Of a stretch of DNA of 64,000 nt, positions 1 through 10,277 are shown piece by piece. A program made the position numbers and the translations under genes. The notes under the pieces are model-generated. The model was given only the letters and a program-made list of their open reading frames with translations. It ran no database searches and had not been told where the DNA came from. Numbering within the stretch: position 1 is the stretch's first letter; the number at the start of each line of letters is the position of its first letter. The DNA is from Rhizobium halophilum (GTDB lineage Bacteria; Pseudomonadota; Alphaproteobacteria; Rhizobiales; Rhizobiaceae), in assembly GCF_021648825.1 (NCBI RefSeq), contig NZ_JAKJHS010000007.1, positions 62,001 through 126,000 on the forward strand, in the 5' to 3' direction.

Positions 1-26
1 ATGTCGGCGGACCGGTGGAATAGATC

Positions 27-1331
27 ATGCTAAAAGATCAGGATCGCATCTTTACCAATATCTACGGCCTTAAGGACAAGTCCCTGAAGGGCGCGATGAG
101 CCGTGGGCATTGGGACGGCACCAAGCAGATCCTCGAAAAGGGCAGGGACTGGATCATCGACGAGATGAAGGCTTCGGGCCTGCGCGGGCGTGGTGGCGCC
201 GGCTTCCCGACCGGTCTCAAGTGGTCCTTCATGCCGAAGGAGTCCGACGGGCGCCCGCACTACCTCGTGGTCAACGCCGACGAATCCGAGCCCGGCACCT
301 GCAAGGACCGCGACATCATGCGCCACGATCCGCATACGCTGATCGAGGGGTGCGTGATCGCGAGCTTCGCCATGGGTGCGCATACGGCCTACATCTATGT
401 CCGTGGCGAGTATATCCGCGAGCGCGAGGCGCTGCAGGCGGCGATCGACGAATGCTATGATGCCGGCCTTCTCGGCAAAAACAACAAGCACGGCTGGGAC
501 ATGGACATCTATGTCCACCACGGCGCCGGCGCCTATATCTGCGGCGAGGAAACGGCACTGCTCGAAAGCCTCGAGGGCAAGAAAGGCCAGCCGCGTCTGA
601 AACCGCCATTCCCGGCGAACATGGGTCTCTACGGCTGCCCGACCACCGTCAACAACGTCGAATCGATTGCAGTGGCTCCGACCATCCTGCGTCGCGGCGC
701 CGGCTGGTTTTCTTCCATTGGTCGCCCGAACAACGTCGGCACCAAGCTGTTCATGGTGTCCGGCCACGTCAACAAGCCCTGCACCTTCGAGGAAGCCATG
801 GGCCTATCGTTCCGCGAGATCATCGAGCGTCACTGCGGCGGTATCCGCGGTGGCTGGGATAACCTTCTTGCCGTGATTCCAGGCGGCGCTTCCTGTCCGG
901 TCGTTCGCGGCGAGGATATGGCCGATGCGATCATGGATTTTGACGGGATGCGGGAGGTGAAGTCCTCCTTCGGCACCGGCGGCATGATCGTGATGGACAA
1001 GTCGACGGACATCATCAAGGCGATCTGGCGCATTGCCGCCTTCTTCAAGCATGAGAGCTGCGGGCAGTGCACCCCATGCCGCGAAGGCACGGGCTGGATG
1101 ATGCGGGTGCTCGAGCGCATGGTTCGCGGTAACGCGCAGAAGCGCGAGATCGACATGCTGTTCCAGGTGTCGAAGCAGATCGAGGGCCACACCATCTGCG
1201 CCCTGGGTGATGCGGCTGCCTGGCCGATCCAGGGGCTGATCCGTAACTTCCGTCCCGAGATCGAGGCGCGGATCGATCGCTACACGCACAACGCGCTGGC
1301 GGGTGGTGCGGTGATGGAAGCAGCGGAGTAG
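27..1331 (+). CDS. nuoF: NADH-quinone oxidoreductase subunit F
   Basis: This is the NADH-oxidising flavoprotein of respiratory complex I. It binds NADH and FMN at the tip of the cytoplasmic arm and passes electrons into the Fe-S chain. The 434-residue protein has the glycine-rich FMN/NADH loop [10 protein letters not shown] at residues 54-63. The N3 4Fe-4S ligands lie in SCGQCTPC near residues 344-351, with the fourth Cys near 391 in TICALGD. The length is normal for the family. The ATG at 27 gives the expected N-terminus. The 26 bases before it probably hold the tail of the preceding nuo-operon gene (an in-frame TAG lies at 21-23), too little to identify. The next gene begins 5 bases after the stop, so the two are probably cotranscribed and translationally coupled. 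Confidence 0.97.
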   Translation: MLKDQDRIFTNIYGLKDKSLKGAMSRGHWDGTKQILEKGRDWIIDEMKASGLRGRGGAGFPTGLKWSFMPKESDGRPHYLVVNADESEPGTCKDRDIMRHDPHTLIEGCVIASFAMGAHTAYIYVRGEYIREREALQAAIDECYDAGLLGKNNKHGWDMDIYVHHGAGAYICGEETALLESLEGKKGQPRLKPPFPANMGLYGCPTTVNNVESIAVAPTILRRGAGWFSSIGRPNNVGTKLFMVSGHVNKPCTFEEAMGLSFREIIERHCGGIRGGWDNLLAVIPGGASCPVVRGEDMADAIMDFDGMREVKSSFGTGGMIVMDKSTDIIKAIWRIAAFFKHESCGQCTPCREGTGWMMRVLERMVRGNAQKREIDMLFQVSKQIEGHTICALGDAAAWPIQGLIRNFRPEIEARIDRYTHNALAGGAVMEAAE

Positions 1332-1336
1332 GAAGA

Positions 1337-1945
1337 TTGCCCAAGTCGGTGAAAGAACAGCAGAACGAAGCAGCGACGGTGAAGCCGGCGACAGCTCCCG
1401 GCCATGTTGATTTCGCCGACACGCTGACCAGCAATCCGCTACTGGTGCAGTCGACGGCCGCCATGGCCGCCGCGACCGCGGTCGGTTTAAGCATCGCCGG
1501 CCAATTCGCAGGGGCCTTCTTCGGTGCGCTACAGGGTGCGCTAGAGGCGCAGAGGCGCGTTTCCGGTGACGCCGATGCGGAGGTTGCGCCCTCTCGTCCG
1601 GCACCAAGGGAAGAGCTTGCGGCAGCGCCGTCTGCTCCGGCGAAGCCGCAGGCGAGGACGAGACGCAAGCCAGTTGGACAGCAGGCGCCGGCAGCCGCCA
1701 AAGCGGGTGGGACGAAACCGACAACCCGCCGGTCGGCCAAGACTGTTGCCAAGGATAACCTGAAGCAGATTTCGGGCGTGGGACCGAAGTTGGAGAAGGT
1801 CTTGAACGAGAATGGCATCACGGCACTGAGCCAAATTGCAGCCTGGAATGAGGCGGAAGTCGCCAAGCTCGACAAGCTACTGGGGCTGGACGGGCGGATC
1901 GGTCGTGATGATTGGGTTGGTCAGGCCGGAAAGCTGGCAAAGTAA
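1337..1945 (+). CDS. Helix-hairpin-helix domain protein inside the nuo operon
   Basis: This 202-residue protein of unknown function lies between nuoF and nuoG. Residues about 25-65 are Ala/Gly-rich and hydrophobic, either one membrane-associated helix or a phasin-like amphipathic stretch. The middle, about 75-135, is low-complexity Ala/Pro/Arg/Lys linker. The C-terminal 60 residues carry the helix-hairpin-helix motif ISGVGPKLEKVLNENGI and then a GRIGRDDWVGQA tail. From memory, the same C-terminal module ends rhizobial NuoE and some alpha-proteobacterial ribosomal L21 proteins, so it may be a protein- or nucleic-acid-docking module rather than a nuclease. The start is TTG at 1337, with purines directly upstream. 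GTG at 1349 is a possible alternative. Its place in the operon suggests a complex I assembly or accessory role, which is inference. Confidence 0.8.
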   Translation: MPKSVKEQQNEAATVKPATAPGHVDFADTLTSNPLLVQSTAAMAAATAVGLSIAGQFAGAFFGALQGALEAQRRVSGDADAEVAPSRPAPREELAAAPSAPAKPQARTRRKPVGQQAPAAAKAGGTKPTTRRSAKTVAKDNLKQISGVGPKLEKVLNENGITALSQIAAWNEAEVAKLDKLLGLDGRIGRDDWVGQAGKLAK

Positions 1946-1999
1946 GGATTTATCTCCGGCCCAAGGCCGCGGGATTGAGCACAGGACGTAAGTGAGACG

Positions 2000-4081
2000 A
2001 TGGCAAAGCTGAAGGTTGACGGCAAGGAAATCGAGGTTCCGGATCATTTCACGCTGCTTCAGGCATGCGAGGAAGCCGGAGCCGAGGTTCCGCGGTTCTG
2101 TTTCCACGAGCGCCTTTCGGTAGCAGGTAACTGCCGCATGTGTCTCGTCGAGGTGAAGGGCGGCCCGCCAAAGCCAGCGGCTTCCTGCGCCATGGGTGTG
2201 CGCGACGTCCGGCCCGGCCCGAACGGAGAACTGCCGGAAGTCTTCACCAACACCCCGATGGTCAAGAAGGCCCGCGAAGGCGTGATGGAGTTCCTGCTCA
2301 TCAACCACCCGCTGGATTGCCCAATCTGCGACCAGGGTGGCGAATGCGACCTGCAGGACCAGGCAATGGCCTTCGGCATGGACGCATCTCGCTATACCGA
2401 GAACAAACGCGCGGTTGAGGACAAGTACATCGGCCCGCTCGTCAAGACTGTGATGAACCGCTGCATCCACTGCACGCGCTGCGTCCGCTTCACGACCGAA
2501 GTGGGCGGTATCTCCGAGCTCGGCCTGATCGGTCGCGGCGAGGATGCCGAGATCACAACCTATCTCGAACATGCCATGACGTCGGAACTGCAAGGCAATG
2601 TGATCGATCTTTGCCCAGTCGGTGCGCTGACTTCCCGCCCGTTCGCCTTCACGGCGCGTCCGTGGGAGCTTGGGAAGACCGAGTCGATCGATGTGATGGA
2701 TGCGGTCGGATCCGCCATACGCGTTGATACCCGCGGTCGCGAAGTGATGCGCATCCTGCCGCGCGTCAACGACGAAGTGAACGAGGAGTGGATTTCCGAC
2801 AAGACCCGCTTCATCTGGGACGGGTTGAAGACCCAGCGCCTCGACCGGCCTTACGTCCGGCGCAACGGTCGTTTGCAGCCCGCCAGCTGGGGTGAGGCGT
2901 TCGCCGCCATCAAAGCTGCGGTGTCCGCTACCTCCGCTGAGAGGATAGGAGCAATCGCCGGCGATCTTGCCGCCGTGGAAGAAATGTATGCGCTGAAGGA
3001 GCTCATCCGCTCGCTCGGCTCCGAGAACCTGGATTGCCGTCAAGATGGCGCGGCGCTCGATCCGTCGCTCGGTCGCTCAAGCTATCTCTTCAACCCGACC
3101 ATTCAGGGAATTGATCAGGCCGGCGCGCTGCTCCTCATCGGCGCAAATCCGCGCTACGAAGCAGCAGTGCTGAACGCACGCATCCGCAAGCGCTGGCGGC
3201 GTGGTGACTTCCCGATCGGCGTGATCGGGGAGGGCGGTGATCTGCGCTATGGCTACGAGTATCTCGGCGCAGGCCCCGACAGCCTCACAGAACTCCTCAA
3301 TGGATCCGGTGGTTTTGTCGACACGCTTCGCAATGTCAAGAATCCGATGATCATCGTTGGTCCGGGCGCTCTCGCTCGACCGGACGGTGCCGCCATCTTC
3401 GGCGCTGCCGCCAAGCTCGCTGCCTCGGTCGGCGCAGTCTCGGGCGAGTGGAACGGCTTCGGAGTTCTGCATACGGCCGCGTCACGCGTCGGTGGCCTCG
3501 ATCTTGGCTTTGTGCCGGGCGCAAACGGCGCCCCGGCCGCACAGATGTTGGCGGACATGGATGTGCTCTTCTTGCTCGGCGCCGATGAGATGGACTTCTC
3601 GCGCAAGGGAGCAAAGTTCACCGTCTACATCGGAAGCCATGGCGACAACGGCGCGCACCATGCTGATGTGATCCTGCCAGCTGCCACTTACACGGAAAAG
3701 TCGGGTACTTGGGTCAATACTGAAGGCCGCGTGCAGATGGGGAACCGTGCTGGCTTCCCACCGGGCGAGGCGCGAGAAGATTGGGCCATCATCCGCGCCT
3801 TGTCGGACGTGCTCGGCCACAAGCTGCCCTTTGATTCGCTGTCCGCATTGCGCACCCAGCTCTACGGCACCTACCCGCACCTTGCCGAACTGGACCAGAT
3901 CGCGCCCGGCAATATTGATGCGATCACCGCGCTAAGCCAAAAAGCCGGTGACTTAAGCACGTCTGGATTTGCGTCGCCGATCAAAGACTTCTATTTGACG
4001 AACCCGATCGCACGCGCATCGGCCGTGATGGCCGAATGCTCAGCATTGGCCCGCAATAATATCCAGGCTGCGGCGGAGTAA
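2000..4081 (+). CDS. nuoG: NADH-quinone oxidoreductase subunit G
   Basis: This is the large Fe-S subunit of the complex I peripheral arm, carrying electrons from NuoF toward NuoI. The 693-residue protein starts with a ferredoxin-like 2Fe-2S domain whose ligands are C34, C45, C48 and C63. Next come the His-ligated N5 cluster motif HPLDCPICDQGGEC and the 4Fe-4S motif CIHCTRC with a distal CPVGAL. The remainder is a molybdopterin-oxidoreductase-like domain that in complex I no longer binds the cofactor. The ATG at 2000 follows a purine-rich AAGTGAGA. NuoH begins 6 bases after the stop. The length agrees with alpha-proteobacterial and mitochondrial (NDUFS1-type) homologues rather than the roughly 900-residue E. 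coli protein. Confidence 0.97.
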   Translation: MAKLKVDGKEIEVPDHFTLLQACEEAGAEVPRFCFHERLSVAGNCRMCLVEVKGGPPKPAASCAMGVRDVRPGPNGELPEVFTNTPMVKKAREGVMEFLLINHPLDCPICDQGGECDLQDQAMAFGMDASRYTENKRAVEDKYIGPLVKTVMNRCIHCTRCVRFTTEVGGISELGLIGRGEDAEITTYLEHAMTSELQGNVIDLCPVGALTSRPFAFTARPWELGKTESIDVMDAVGSAIRVDTRGREVMRILPRVNDEVNEEWISDKTRFIWDGLKTQRLDRPYVRRNGRLQPASWGEAFAAIKAAVSATSAERIGAIAGDLAAVEEMYALKELIRSLGSENLDCRQDGAALDPSLGRSSYLFNPTIQGIDQAGALLLIGANPRYEAAVLNARIRKRWRRGDFPIGVIGEGGDLRYGYEYLGAGPDSLTELLNGSGGFVDTLRNVKNPMIIVGPGALARPDGAAIFGAAAKLAASVGAVSGEWNGFGVLHTAASRVGGLDLGFVPGANGAPAAQMLADMDVLFLLGADEMDFSRKGAKFTVYIGSHGDNGAHHADVILPAATYTEKSGTWVNTEGRVQMGNRAGFPPGEAREDWAIIRALSDVLGHKLPFDSLSALRTQLYGTYPHLAELDQIAPGNIDAITALSQKAGDLSTSGFASPIKDFYLTNPIARASAVMAECSALARNNIQAAAE

Positions 4082-4087
4082 CGGAAT

Positions 4088-5134
4088 ATGGACGATACCT
4101 TCTTCTCGACCTACGCATGGCCGGCGCTGGTGATGATTGGCCAGTCGCTGCTCGTCCTCGTCTGTCTTCTGGTCTTCATCGCTTACATCCTCTACGCCGA
4201 CCGCAAGGTCTGGGCAGCGGTACAGCTGCGTCGCGGTCCCAACGTGGTGGGTCCTTTTGGTCTCTTCCAGTCCTTCGCCGACCTCCTGAAGTTCGTCTTC
4301 AAGGAGCCCATCATCCCATCCGGCGCGAACAAGGGCGTTTTCCTGCTCGCACCCCTGGTGGCGGTGACGCTGGCTCTCGCGACATGGGCAGTGATCCCCT
4401 TCGGTGAGAACTGGGTGATCGCCAACATCAATGTCGGTATTCTTTACGTGTTCGCGATCTCGTCGCTCGAGGTCTACGGCATCATCATGGCCGGGTGGGC
4501 GTCGAACTCGAAATACCCGTTTCTCGGCGCGCTACGCTCTGCTGCACAGATGGTCTCCTACGAAGTTTCGATCGGCTTCGTAATCGTCACTGTGCTGCTT
4601 TGTGTCGGTTCACTCAATCTGTCCGACATGGTGTTCGCCCAGAAGGATGGCCTAGGTACGATGATGGGGCTTCCGAACTCCTTCCTCGACTGGCACTGGC
4701 TACCGCTCTTCCCGATGTTCATCATCTTCTTCATTTCGGGTCTGGCTGAAACCAACCGTCCGCCCTTCGACCTTCCGGAAGCGGAATCGGAGCTGGTTGC
4801 CGGCTATATGGTGGAATATTCGTCGGCGCCTTACATGATGCTGATGCTGGGCGAATACGCGGCAATCCTGCTGATCTGCTCGCTGACGACGATCTTGTTC
4901 CTAGGGGGCTGGCTGCCACCGTTCGACATCTGGATCCTCAACTGGGTCCCCGGCATTGTCTGGTTCATCCTGAAGGTTCTGCTGATCTTCTTCGGCTACT
5001 CGATGGTGAAGGCCTTCGTTCCGCGCTACCGCTACGACCAGTTGATGCGGCTGGGCTGGAAAGTCTTCCTCCCGATCTCGCTCGCCATGGTCATCATCAC
5101 TGCATTCGTGCTCAAGCTGATGGGATGGGCCTGA
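4088..5134 (+). CDS. nuoH: NADH-quinone oxidoreductase subunit H
   Basis: This membrane subunit of complex I joins the peripheral and membrane arms and forms much of the quinone-binding cavity (ND1 homologue). The 348-residue protein has about eight hydrophobic helices. It also has the conserved acidic loop [20 protein letters not shown] near residues 220-240, a hallmark of NuoH, and an early [14 protein letters not shown] segment. The start ATG at 4088 sits 6 bases after nuoG. A 39-base gap, the largest so far in this operon, separates it from nuoI. Confidence 0.97.
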   Translation: MDDTFFSTYAWPALVMIGQSLLVLVCLLVFIAYILYADRKVWAAVQLRRGPNVVGPFGLFQSFADLLKFVFKEPIIPSGANKGVFLLAPLVAVTLALATWAVIPFGENWVIANINVGILYVFAISSLEVYGIIMAGWASNSKYPFLGALRSAAQMVSYEVSIGFVIVTVLLCVGSLNLSDMVFAQKDGLGTMMGLPNSFLDWHWLPLFPMFIIFFISGLAETNRPPFDLPEAESELVAGYMVEYSSAPYMMLMLGEYAAILLICSLTTILFLGGWLPPFDIWILNWVPGIVWFILKVLLIFFGYSMVKAFVPRYRYDQLMRLGWKVFLPISLAMVIITAFVLKLMGWA

Positions 5135-5173
5135 TATGTCCCGTCACACGCTGATCCGCACTGGAGAATACTA

Positions 5174-5665
5174 ATGGCAAGTCTGACACAGACCGTCAGT
5201 TCGCTCTTCCTCAAGGAGTTCGTCTCAGGGTTTTTCCTGTCGATGCGGTACTTCTTCAAGCCGAAGGCGACGGTCAACTATCCTTTCGAGAAGAACCCCG
5301 TCTCGCCGCGCTTCCGTGGTGAGCATGCGCTGCGCCGTTATCCGAATGGCGAGGAACGCTGCATCGCCTGCAAGCTTTGCGAAGCGATCTGTCCCGCCCA
5401 GGCAATCACCATCGAGGCAGGGCCTCGGCGCAACGACGGCACGCGCCGGACGGTCCGCTACGACATCGACATGGTGAAGTGCATCTACTGCGGCTTTTGT
5501 CAGGAGGCCTGCCCGGTCGATGCCATTGTCGAAGGCCCCAACTTTGAGTTCTCAACCGAGACCCGCGAGGAGCTTTATTACGATAAGGCACGTCTTCTCG
5601 ATAACGGTGATCGTTGGGAGCGTGAAATCGCTCGTAACATGGCGCAGGACGCGCCTTACCGCTGA
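5174..5665 (+). CDS. nuoI: NADH-quinone oxidoreductase subunit I
   Basis: This is the ferredoxin-like subunit that holds clusters N6a and N6b, the last relay before N2 and quinone. The 163-residue protein carries two complete 4Fe-4S motifs: C63, C66, C69, C73 ([12 protein letters not shown]) and C103, C106, C109, C113 ([12 protein letters not shown]). An N-terminal amphipathic or hydrophobic stretch at about residues 10-28 would sit on the membrane. Length and motif spacing match the 23-kDa TYKY subunit of mitochondria. A spacer of about 127 bases to nuoJ follows. It shows no convincing terminator, so the operon probably continues. Confidence 0.97.
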   Translation: MASLTQTVSSLFLKEFVSGFFLSMRYFFKPKATVNYPFEKNPVSPRFRGEHALRRYPNGEERCIACKLCEAICPAQAITIEAGPRRNDGTRRTVRYDIDMVKCIYCGFCQEACPVDAIVEGPNFEFSTETREELYYDKARLLDNGDRWEREIARNMAQDAPYR

Positions 5666-5792
5666 GGCGGACGAGCCCCTGCCACAGCAGGGGGTTGACG
5701 GTTGGACAGGATAACTGCCGGTGGTGTGCTCATCCACCGGGACAAATTGGAGAACGCGCGCGCTCTCCCGAGAAGGACGAAAAGGCACCACG

Positions 5793-6407
5793 ATGGGTCT
5801 GCAGGCACTCTTCTTTTATCTCTTCGCCTTCGTTGCGGTGGCGTCGGCATTCATGGTCATCTCGGCTAAGAATCCGGTTCACTCCGTCCTTTTCCTGATC
5901 CTGGTGTTCTTCAACGCGGCCGGGCTCTTCCTGCTGACGGGGGCAGAATTCCTCGCAATGATCCTTCTCGTCGTTTACATCGGCGCGGTCGCGGTTCTCT
6001 TCCTCTTCGTCGTGATGATGCTGGACATCGACTTCGCCGAGCTCCGCTCCGGCGTCCTGCAGTACGCGCCGGTCGGCATCCTGATTGGCCTCATCGTTGC
6101 AGCTGAACTGATCGTTGTGATCGGCGGAAGCGTGGTGACGCCGCAGGCGGGAAGTGCGATCACTATGCCGATCCCGAACCCTGCTGTGCGGACAAATACG
6201 GCGGTACTCGGCGACGTCCTTTACACGCACTACGTCTACTTCTTCCAGATCGCCGGTCTCATCCTGCTGGTGGCGATGATCGGCGCCATCGTGCTGACAC
6301 TGCGCCACCGCCAGCACATCAAGCGCCAGGATATTTCGCGCCAGGTCGCCCGCTCACCCGAGACTGCCGTGGAAGTGGTCAAGGTTAAGTCGGGGCAGGG
6401 CATCTGA
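5793..6407 (+). CDS. nuoJ: NADH-quinone oxidoreductase subunit J
   Basis: This is the ND6-type membrane subunit of complex I, with about five hydrophobic helices and the conserved helix containing LLVVYIGAVAVLFLFVVMM, which undergoes structural change during proton pumping. I start it at the ATG at 5793, preceded by a purine-rich AGAAGGACGAAAAGG, giving 204 residues. The reading frame is open further upstream to 5721, but those residues are not NuoJ-like. The C-terminal tail is hydrophilic and Arg/Gln-rich. NuoK begins 24 bases downstream. Confidence 0.95.
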   Translation: MGLQALFFYLFAFVAVASAFMVISAKNPVHSVLFLILVFFNAAGLFLLTGAEFLAMILLVVYIGAVAVLFLFVVMMLDIDFAELRSGVLQYAPVGILIGLIVAAELIVVIGGSVVTPQAGSAITMPIPNPAVRTNTAVLGDVLYTHYVYFFQIAGLILLVAMIGAIVLTLRHRQHIKRQDISRQVARSPETAVEVVKVKSGQGI

Positions 6408-6431
6408 GGTAGGCGACGAAGGAACAAGCAC

Positions 6432-6740
6432 ATGGAAATCGGTCTCTCCCACTACCTGACGGTCAGCGCCATCCTCTTCATTCTCGGCGTGTTCGGCATC
6501 TTTCTGAACCGCAAGAACGTCATCATCATTCTGATGTCGATCGAATTGATCCTTCTGTCGGTCAACCTGAACATGGTGGCCTTCTCGTCCTTCCTGAACG
6601 ACATCGTCGGTCAGGTCTTCGCACTGTTCATTCTGACCGTCGCGGCTGCGGAAGCGGCTATCGGTCTCGCAATTCTCGTCGTCTTCTACCGCAACCGTGG
6701 CTCCATCGCGGTTGAAGACGTCAACATGATGAAGGGCTGA
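6432..6740 (+). CDS. nuoK: NADH-quinone oxidoreductase subunit K
   Basis: This is the ND4L-type subunit of complex I, 102 residues and three transmembrane helices. It has the two buried glutamates typical of the family, one in the second helix ([12 protein letters not shown]) and one in the third ([13 protein letters not shown]), which belong to the membrane proton path. The length is exactly what is expected. It is packed tightly between nuoJ (24-base gap) and nuoL (7-base gap). Confidence 0.96.
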   Translation: MEIGLSHYLTVSAILFILGVFGIFLNRKNVIIILMSIELILLSVNLNMVAFSSFLNDIVGQVFALFILTVAAAEAAIGLAILVVFYRNRGSIAVEDVNMMKG

Positions 6741-6747
6741 TCAGGTC

Positions 6748-8748
6748 ATGATCTACAAGGCTATCGTCTTTCTTCCCCTGATCGGCTTCCTGATTGCCGG
6801 CCTGTTTGGACGCTCGATTGGCGCCAAGGCTTCCGAATACGTCACCAGCGGCCTAATGATCATCGCCGCGGCTCTCTCGTGGGTGGTCTTCTTCAATGTC
6901 GCGCTCGGTCACGGCGAAGCGGGAGAGGTCATCAAGGTTGATGTGCTGCGCTGGATCCAGTCTGGCGGCATCGACATCGAATGGGCATTCCGGATCGACA
7001 CCCTGACGGCGGTCATGTTCGTGGTCGTCAACACGGTCTCGACGCTCGTCCACGTCTACTCCATCGGCTACATGCATCACGATCCGCATCGGCCGCGCTT
7101 CTTCGCCTACCTGTCGCTCTTCACTTTCGCCATGCTGATGCTGGTGACGTCGGACAACCTGGTGCAGATGTTCTTCGGCTGGGAAGGCGTCGGTCTTGCC
7201 TCGTATCTGCTGATCGGCTTCTGGTACAAGAAGCCCTCGGCTTCGGCGGCGGCGATGAAGGCTTTCATCGTCAACCGCGTCGGCGACTTCGGCTTCCTGC
7301 TCGGCATCGCCGGCATCTTCATGCTGTTCGGCTCGCTCAATTTCGAGACGATCTTCGCCGCCGCCGGCAGCTATCTGCCCGCAGAAGGTGCAGCCGAAGG
7401 TGGCGAGGTCATCGCCAGCATCTTCGGCATGGAACTGACCCGCTACGGCGCGCTCACCATCGTCTGCCTGCTGCTGTTCATGGGCGCGATGGGCAAGTCC
7501 GCGCAATTCCTGCTGCACACCTGGCTGCCGGATGCGATGGAAGGTCCGACTCCCGTCTCGGCTCTCATCCACGCAGCGACCATGGTCACCGCCGGCGTTT
7601 TCCTTGTCGCACGCATGTCGCCGATCTTCGAACTGTCACCGGATGCTCTTCTGGTCGTCACGATCGTTGGCGCGATCACCGCCTTCTTCGCGGCAACCGT
7701 CGGCCTGGTGCAAAACGACATCAAACGCGTCATCGCCTATTCCACCTGCTCGCAGCTCGGCTACATGTTCGTGGCGCTTGGGGTAGGGGCCTACGGCGCC
7801 GCCATCTTCCACCTGTTCACGCACGCGTTCTTCAAGGCGCTCCTGTTTCTTGGAGCCGGCTCCGTGATCCATGCCGTCGATGGCGAGCAGGACATGCGCT
7901 ACATGGGCGGCCTGCGCAAGCACATTCCGGTTACCTTCTGGATGATGACCATCGGAACGTTGGCCCTTACGGGCGTTGGCATTCCCGGCACGATGTTCGG
8001 ATTTGCCGGCTTTTTCTCTAAGGACGTGATCATCGAATCGGCTTATGCATCGCATTCCGTGGCAGCCGGCTTTGCCTTCACCCTTCTCGTCATTGCCGCA
8101 CTGTTCACCAGCTTCTATTCATGGCGACTGGCGTTTCTGACCTTCTTCGGCAAGCCGCGCGCTTCTGCGGACGTGATGCATCACGTTCATGAATCACCGC
8201 AGGTTATGCTGGTGCCGCTCTATATCCTAGCGGTCGGTGCAGTTGCCGCTGGCTTCCTGTTCGAGGGCTACTTCTTCGGCCACCACTACGGCGAGTTCTG
8301 GAAAGGCGCTCTGTTCACCCTGCCGGAGAACGAGATCCTCGAGGAGTTCCACCACGTGCCACTGCTGGTGAAGTGGAGCCCGTTTATTGCTATGGCGCTC
8401 GGGCTGATCACGGCATGGTACATGTACATAAAGTCCCCCGACACCCCTCGCCGATTGGCGGCGTCGCAGAAGGTCCTTTACGAGTTCCTGCTCAACAAGT
8501 GGTACTTCGACGAAATCTACGACTTTCTCTTCGTTCGTCCCGCCAAGGCTCTCGGCCGCTTCCTGTGGAAGAAGGGTGACGTTGGCGTCATCGACGCCTA
8601 TGGCCCGAACGGCGTTGCCGCTCGCGTCGTCGATGTTACGCGTGGAGTCGTGCGCCTGCAGTCTGGCTACCTTTATCACTATGCGTTTGCGATGCTGCTC
8701 GGCATCGCCGCCCTCGTCACCTGGATGATGCTCGGGAGCTCAATGTAA
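6748..8748 (+). CDS. nuoL: NADH-quinone oxidoreductase subunit L
   Basis: This is the most distal antiporter-like proton-pumping subunit of complex I (ND5). The 666-residue protein has an N-terminal region, then the proton-translocation core with [20 protein letters not shown] near residues 255-275 and the discontinuous-helix region after it. A long C-terminal part includes the lateral helix that runs along the membrane arm. The stop codon overlaps the nuoM start by one base (TAATG), which implies translational coupling. Confidence 0.97.
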   Translation: MIYKAIVFLPLIGFLIAGLFGRSIGAKASEYVTSGLMIIAAALSWVVFFNVALGHGEAGEVIKVDVLRWIQSGGIDIEWAFRIDTLTAVMFVVVNTVSTLVHVYSIGYMHHDPHRPRFFAYLSLFTFAMLMLVTSDNLVQMFFGWEGVGLASYLLIGFWYKKPSASAAAMKAFIVNRVGDFGFLLGIAGIFMLFGSLNFETIFAAAGSYLPAEGAAEGGEVIASIFGMELTRYGALTIVCLLLFMGAMGKSAQFLLHTWLPDAMEGPTPVSALIHAATMVTAGVFLVARMSPIFELSPDALLVVTIVGAITAFFAATVGLVQNDIKRVIAYSTCSQLGYMFVALGVGAYGAAIFHLFTHAFFKALLFLGAGSVIHAVDGEQDMRYMGGLRKHIPVTFWMMTIGTLALTGVGIPGTMFGFAGFFSKDVIIESAYASHSVAAGFAFTLLVIAALFTSFYSWRLAFLTFFGKPRASADVMHHVHESPQVMLVPLYILAVGAVAAGFLFEGYFFGHHYGEFWKGALFTLPENEILEEFHHVPLLVKWSPFIAMALGLITAWYMYIKSPDTPRRLAASQKVLYEFLLNKWYFDEIYDFLFVRPAKALGRFLWKKGDVGVIDAYGPNGVAARVVDVTRGVVRLQSGYLYHYAFAMLLGIAALVTWMMLGSSM

Positions 8749-10259
8749 TGACCGACTGGCCAATTCTCTCGACGGTCACCTTTCTGCCGCTGGTGGGCGT
8801 GCTGCTTCTTCTGCTGACACGCGAAGACAGCCCTTACGGCCGGCGCAATATCCTGAATGTATCGCTGCTGACGACTGTCTTCACATTCGTCGTCTCGCTC
8901 TTCATCTGGATCGGCTTCGACAACTCGAACCCTGGCTTCCAGATGGTCGAGAAGCATGCGTGGTTAGGCACCGGCATCTCCTATCACCTTGGCGTTGACG
9001 GCATATCGATGCTGTTCGTTATCCTGACGACCTTCCTGATGCCCTTCTGCGTGCTGGCCAGCTGGCACTCCGTAGAAAAGCGCGTCAAGGAATACATGAT
9101 CGCCTTCCTCCTCCTGGAAGTGGTGATGGTCGGCGTCTTCGTTGCGCTTGATATCGTTCTCTTCTACGTCTTCTTTGAAGCGACGCTGATTCCGATGTTC
9201 GTCATCATCGGCGTGTGGGGCGGCAAGGACCGCGTGTATGCGTCCTACAAGTTCTTTCTCTATACACTTGCCGGGTCGGTGCTGATGATGCTCGCGATCA
9301 TGGCGATGTACTGGCAGGCCGGCACGACCGACATCACTGAACTGCTGCGGTACAACTTCCCGGCCAATATGCAGACCTGGCTTTGGTTGGCTGCCTTCGC
9401 CGCCTTCGCAGTCAAGATGCCGATGTGGCCCGTCCATACCTGGCTCCCGGACGCGCACGTCCAGGCACCAACCGCGGGATCTGTCATTCTTGCGGGCGTC
9501 ATGCTGAAGCTCGGCGGCTATGGCTTCATCCGCATTTCGCTTGCGATGTTCCCGCTGGCATCGGATTATTTCGCGCCCTTCGTCTTCACGCTGTCCGTCA
9601 TGGCCATCATCTACACCTCGCTCGTGGCCATGATGCAGGACGACATCAAGAAGCTGATTGCCTATTCCTCGGTCGCTCACATGGGCTTCGTGACGATGGG
9701 CATCTTTGCCGCAAACATGCAGGGCGTGCAGGGTGCGATCTTCCAGATGCTGTCGCACGGCATCGTTTCGGGAGCACTCTTCCTTTGCGTCGGCGTGATC
9801 TATGACCGTCTTCATACCCGCGAGATCGCGGCCTATGGCGGGCTCGTCAACAACATGCCCAAATATGCCGTCGCCTTCATGGTCTTCACCATGGCCAACG
9901 TGGGGCTTCCCGGGACGTCCGGTTTCGTCGGAGAGTTCCTCACGGTTATCGGGGTGTTCCAGGTCAACACCTGGGTTGCCCTCTTCGCCGCGACCGGTGT
10001 CGTTCTTTCAGCATGTTACGCGCTTTGGCTCTATCGTCGCGTGATCTGGGGGGCGCTCGAGAAGGAAAGCCTCAAGGGGCTGCTCGACCTATCTGGCCGC
10101 GAGAAGCTGATCCTTTATCCGCTGGTCGCGCTGACGATCTTCTACGGTGTTTATCCGGCTCCCATCTTCGATGTGACGGCGGCTTCGGTGGATCTGCTCG
10201 TCAACAACTACTCCGCGGCCCTGCAGGCGGCGCAAGACCTTGCACAATCGGTGCACTGA
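8748..10259 (+). CDS. nuoM: NADH-quinone oxidoreductase subunit M
   Basis: This is an antiporter-like proton-pumping subunit of complex I (ND4). The 503-residue protein has about fourteen transmembrane helices. It carries the family motif [20 protein letters not shown] near residues 225-245 and the conserved glutamate in [10 protein letters not shown] near residue 144. The first codon shares a base with the nuoL stop. An 18-base gap leads to nuoN. Confidence 0.97.
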   Translation: MTDWPILSTVTFLPLVGVLLLLLTREDSPYGRRNILNVSLLTTVFTFVVSLFIWIGFDNSNPGFQMVEKHAWLGTGISYHLGVDGISMLFVILTTFLMPFCVLASWHSVEKRVKEYMIAFLLLEVVMVGVFVALDIVLFYVFFEATLIPMFVIIGVWGGKDRVYASYKFFLYTLAGSVLMMLAIMAMYWQAGTTDITELLRYNFPANMQTWLWLAAFAAFAVKMPMWPVHTWLPDAHVQAPTAGSVILAGVMLKLGGYGFIRISLAMFPLASDYFAPFVFTLSVMAIIYTSLVAMMQDDIKKLIAYSSVAHMGFVTMGIFAANMQGVQGAIFQMLSHGIVSGALFLCVGVIYDRLHTREIAAYGGLVNNMPKYAVAFMVFTMANVGLPGTSGFVGEFLTVIGVFQVNTWVALFAATGVVLSACYALWLYRRVIWGALEKESLKGLLDLSGREKLILYPLVALTIFYGVYPAPIFDVTAASVDLLVNNYSAALQAAQDLAQSVH

Positions 10260-10277
10260 GACAGGACACGACAGGAT

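Noticed and set aside
1877-3043. 388-codon open frame on the minus strand antisense to nuoG
   Set aside because: It is a GC-rich shadow of nuoG in the opposite strand. It has no recognisable domain and would overlap a certain gene throughout.
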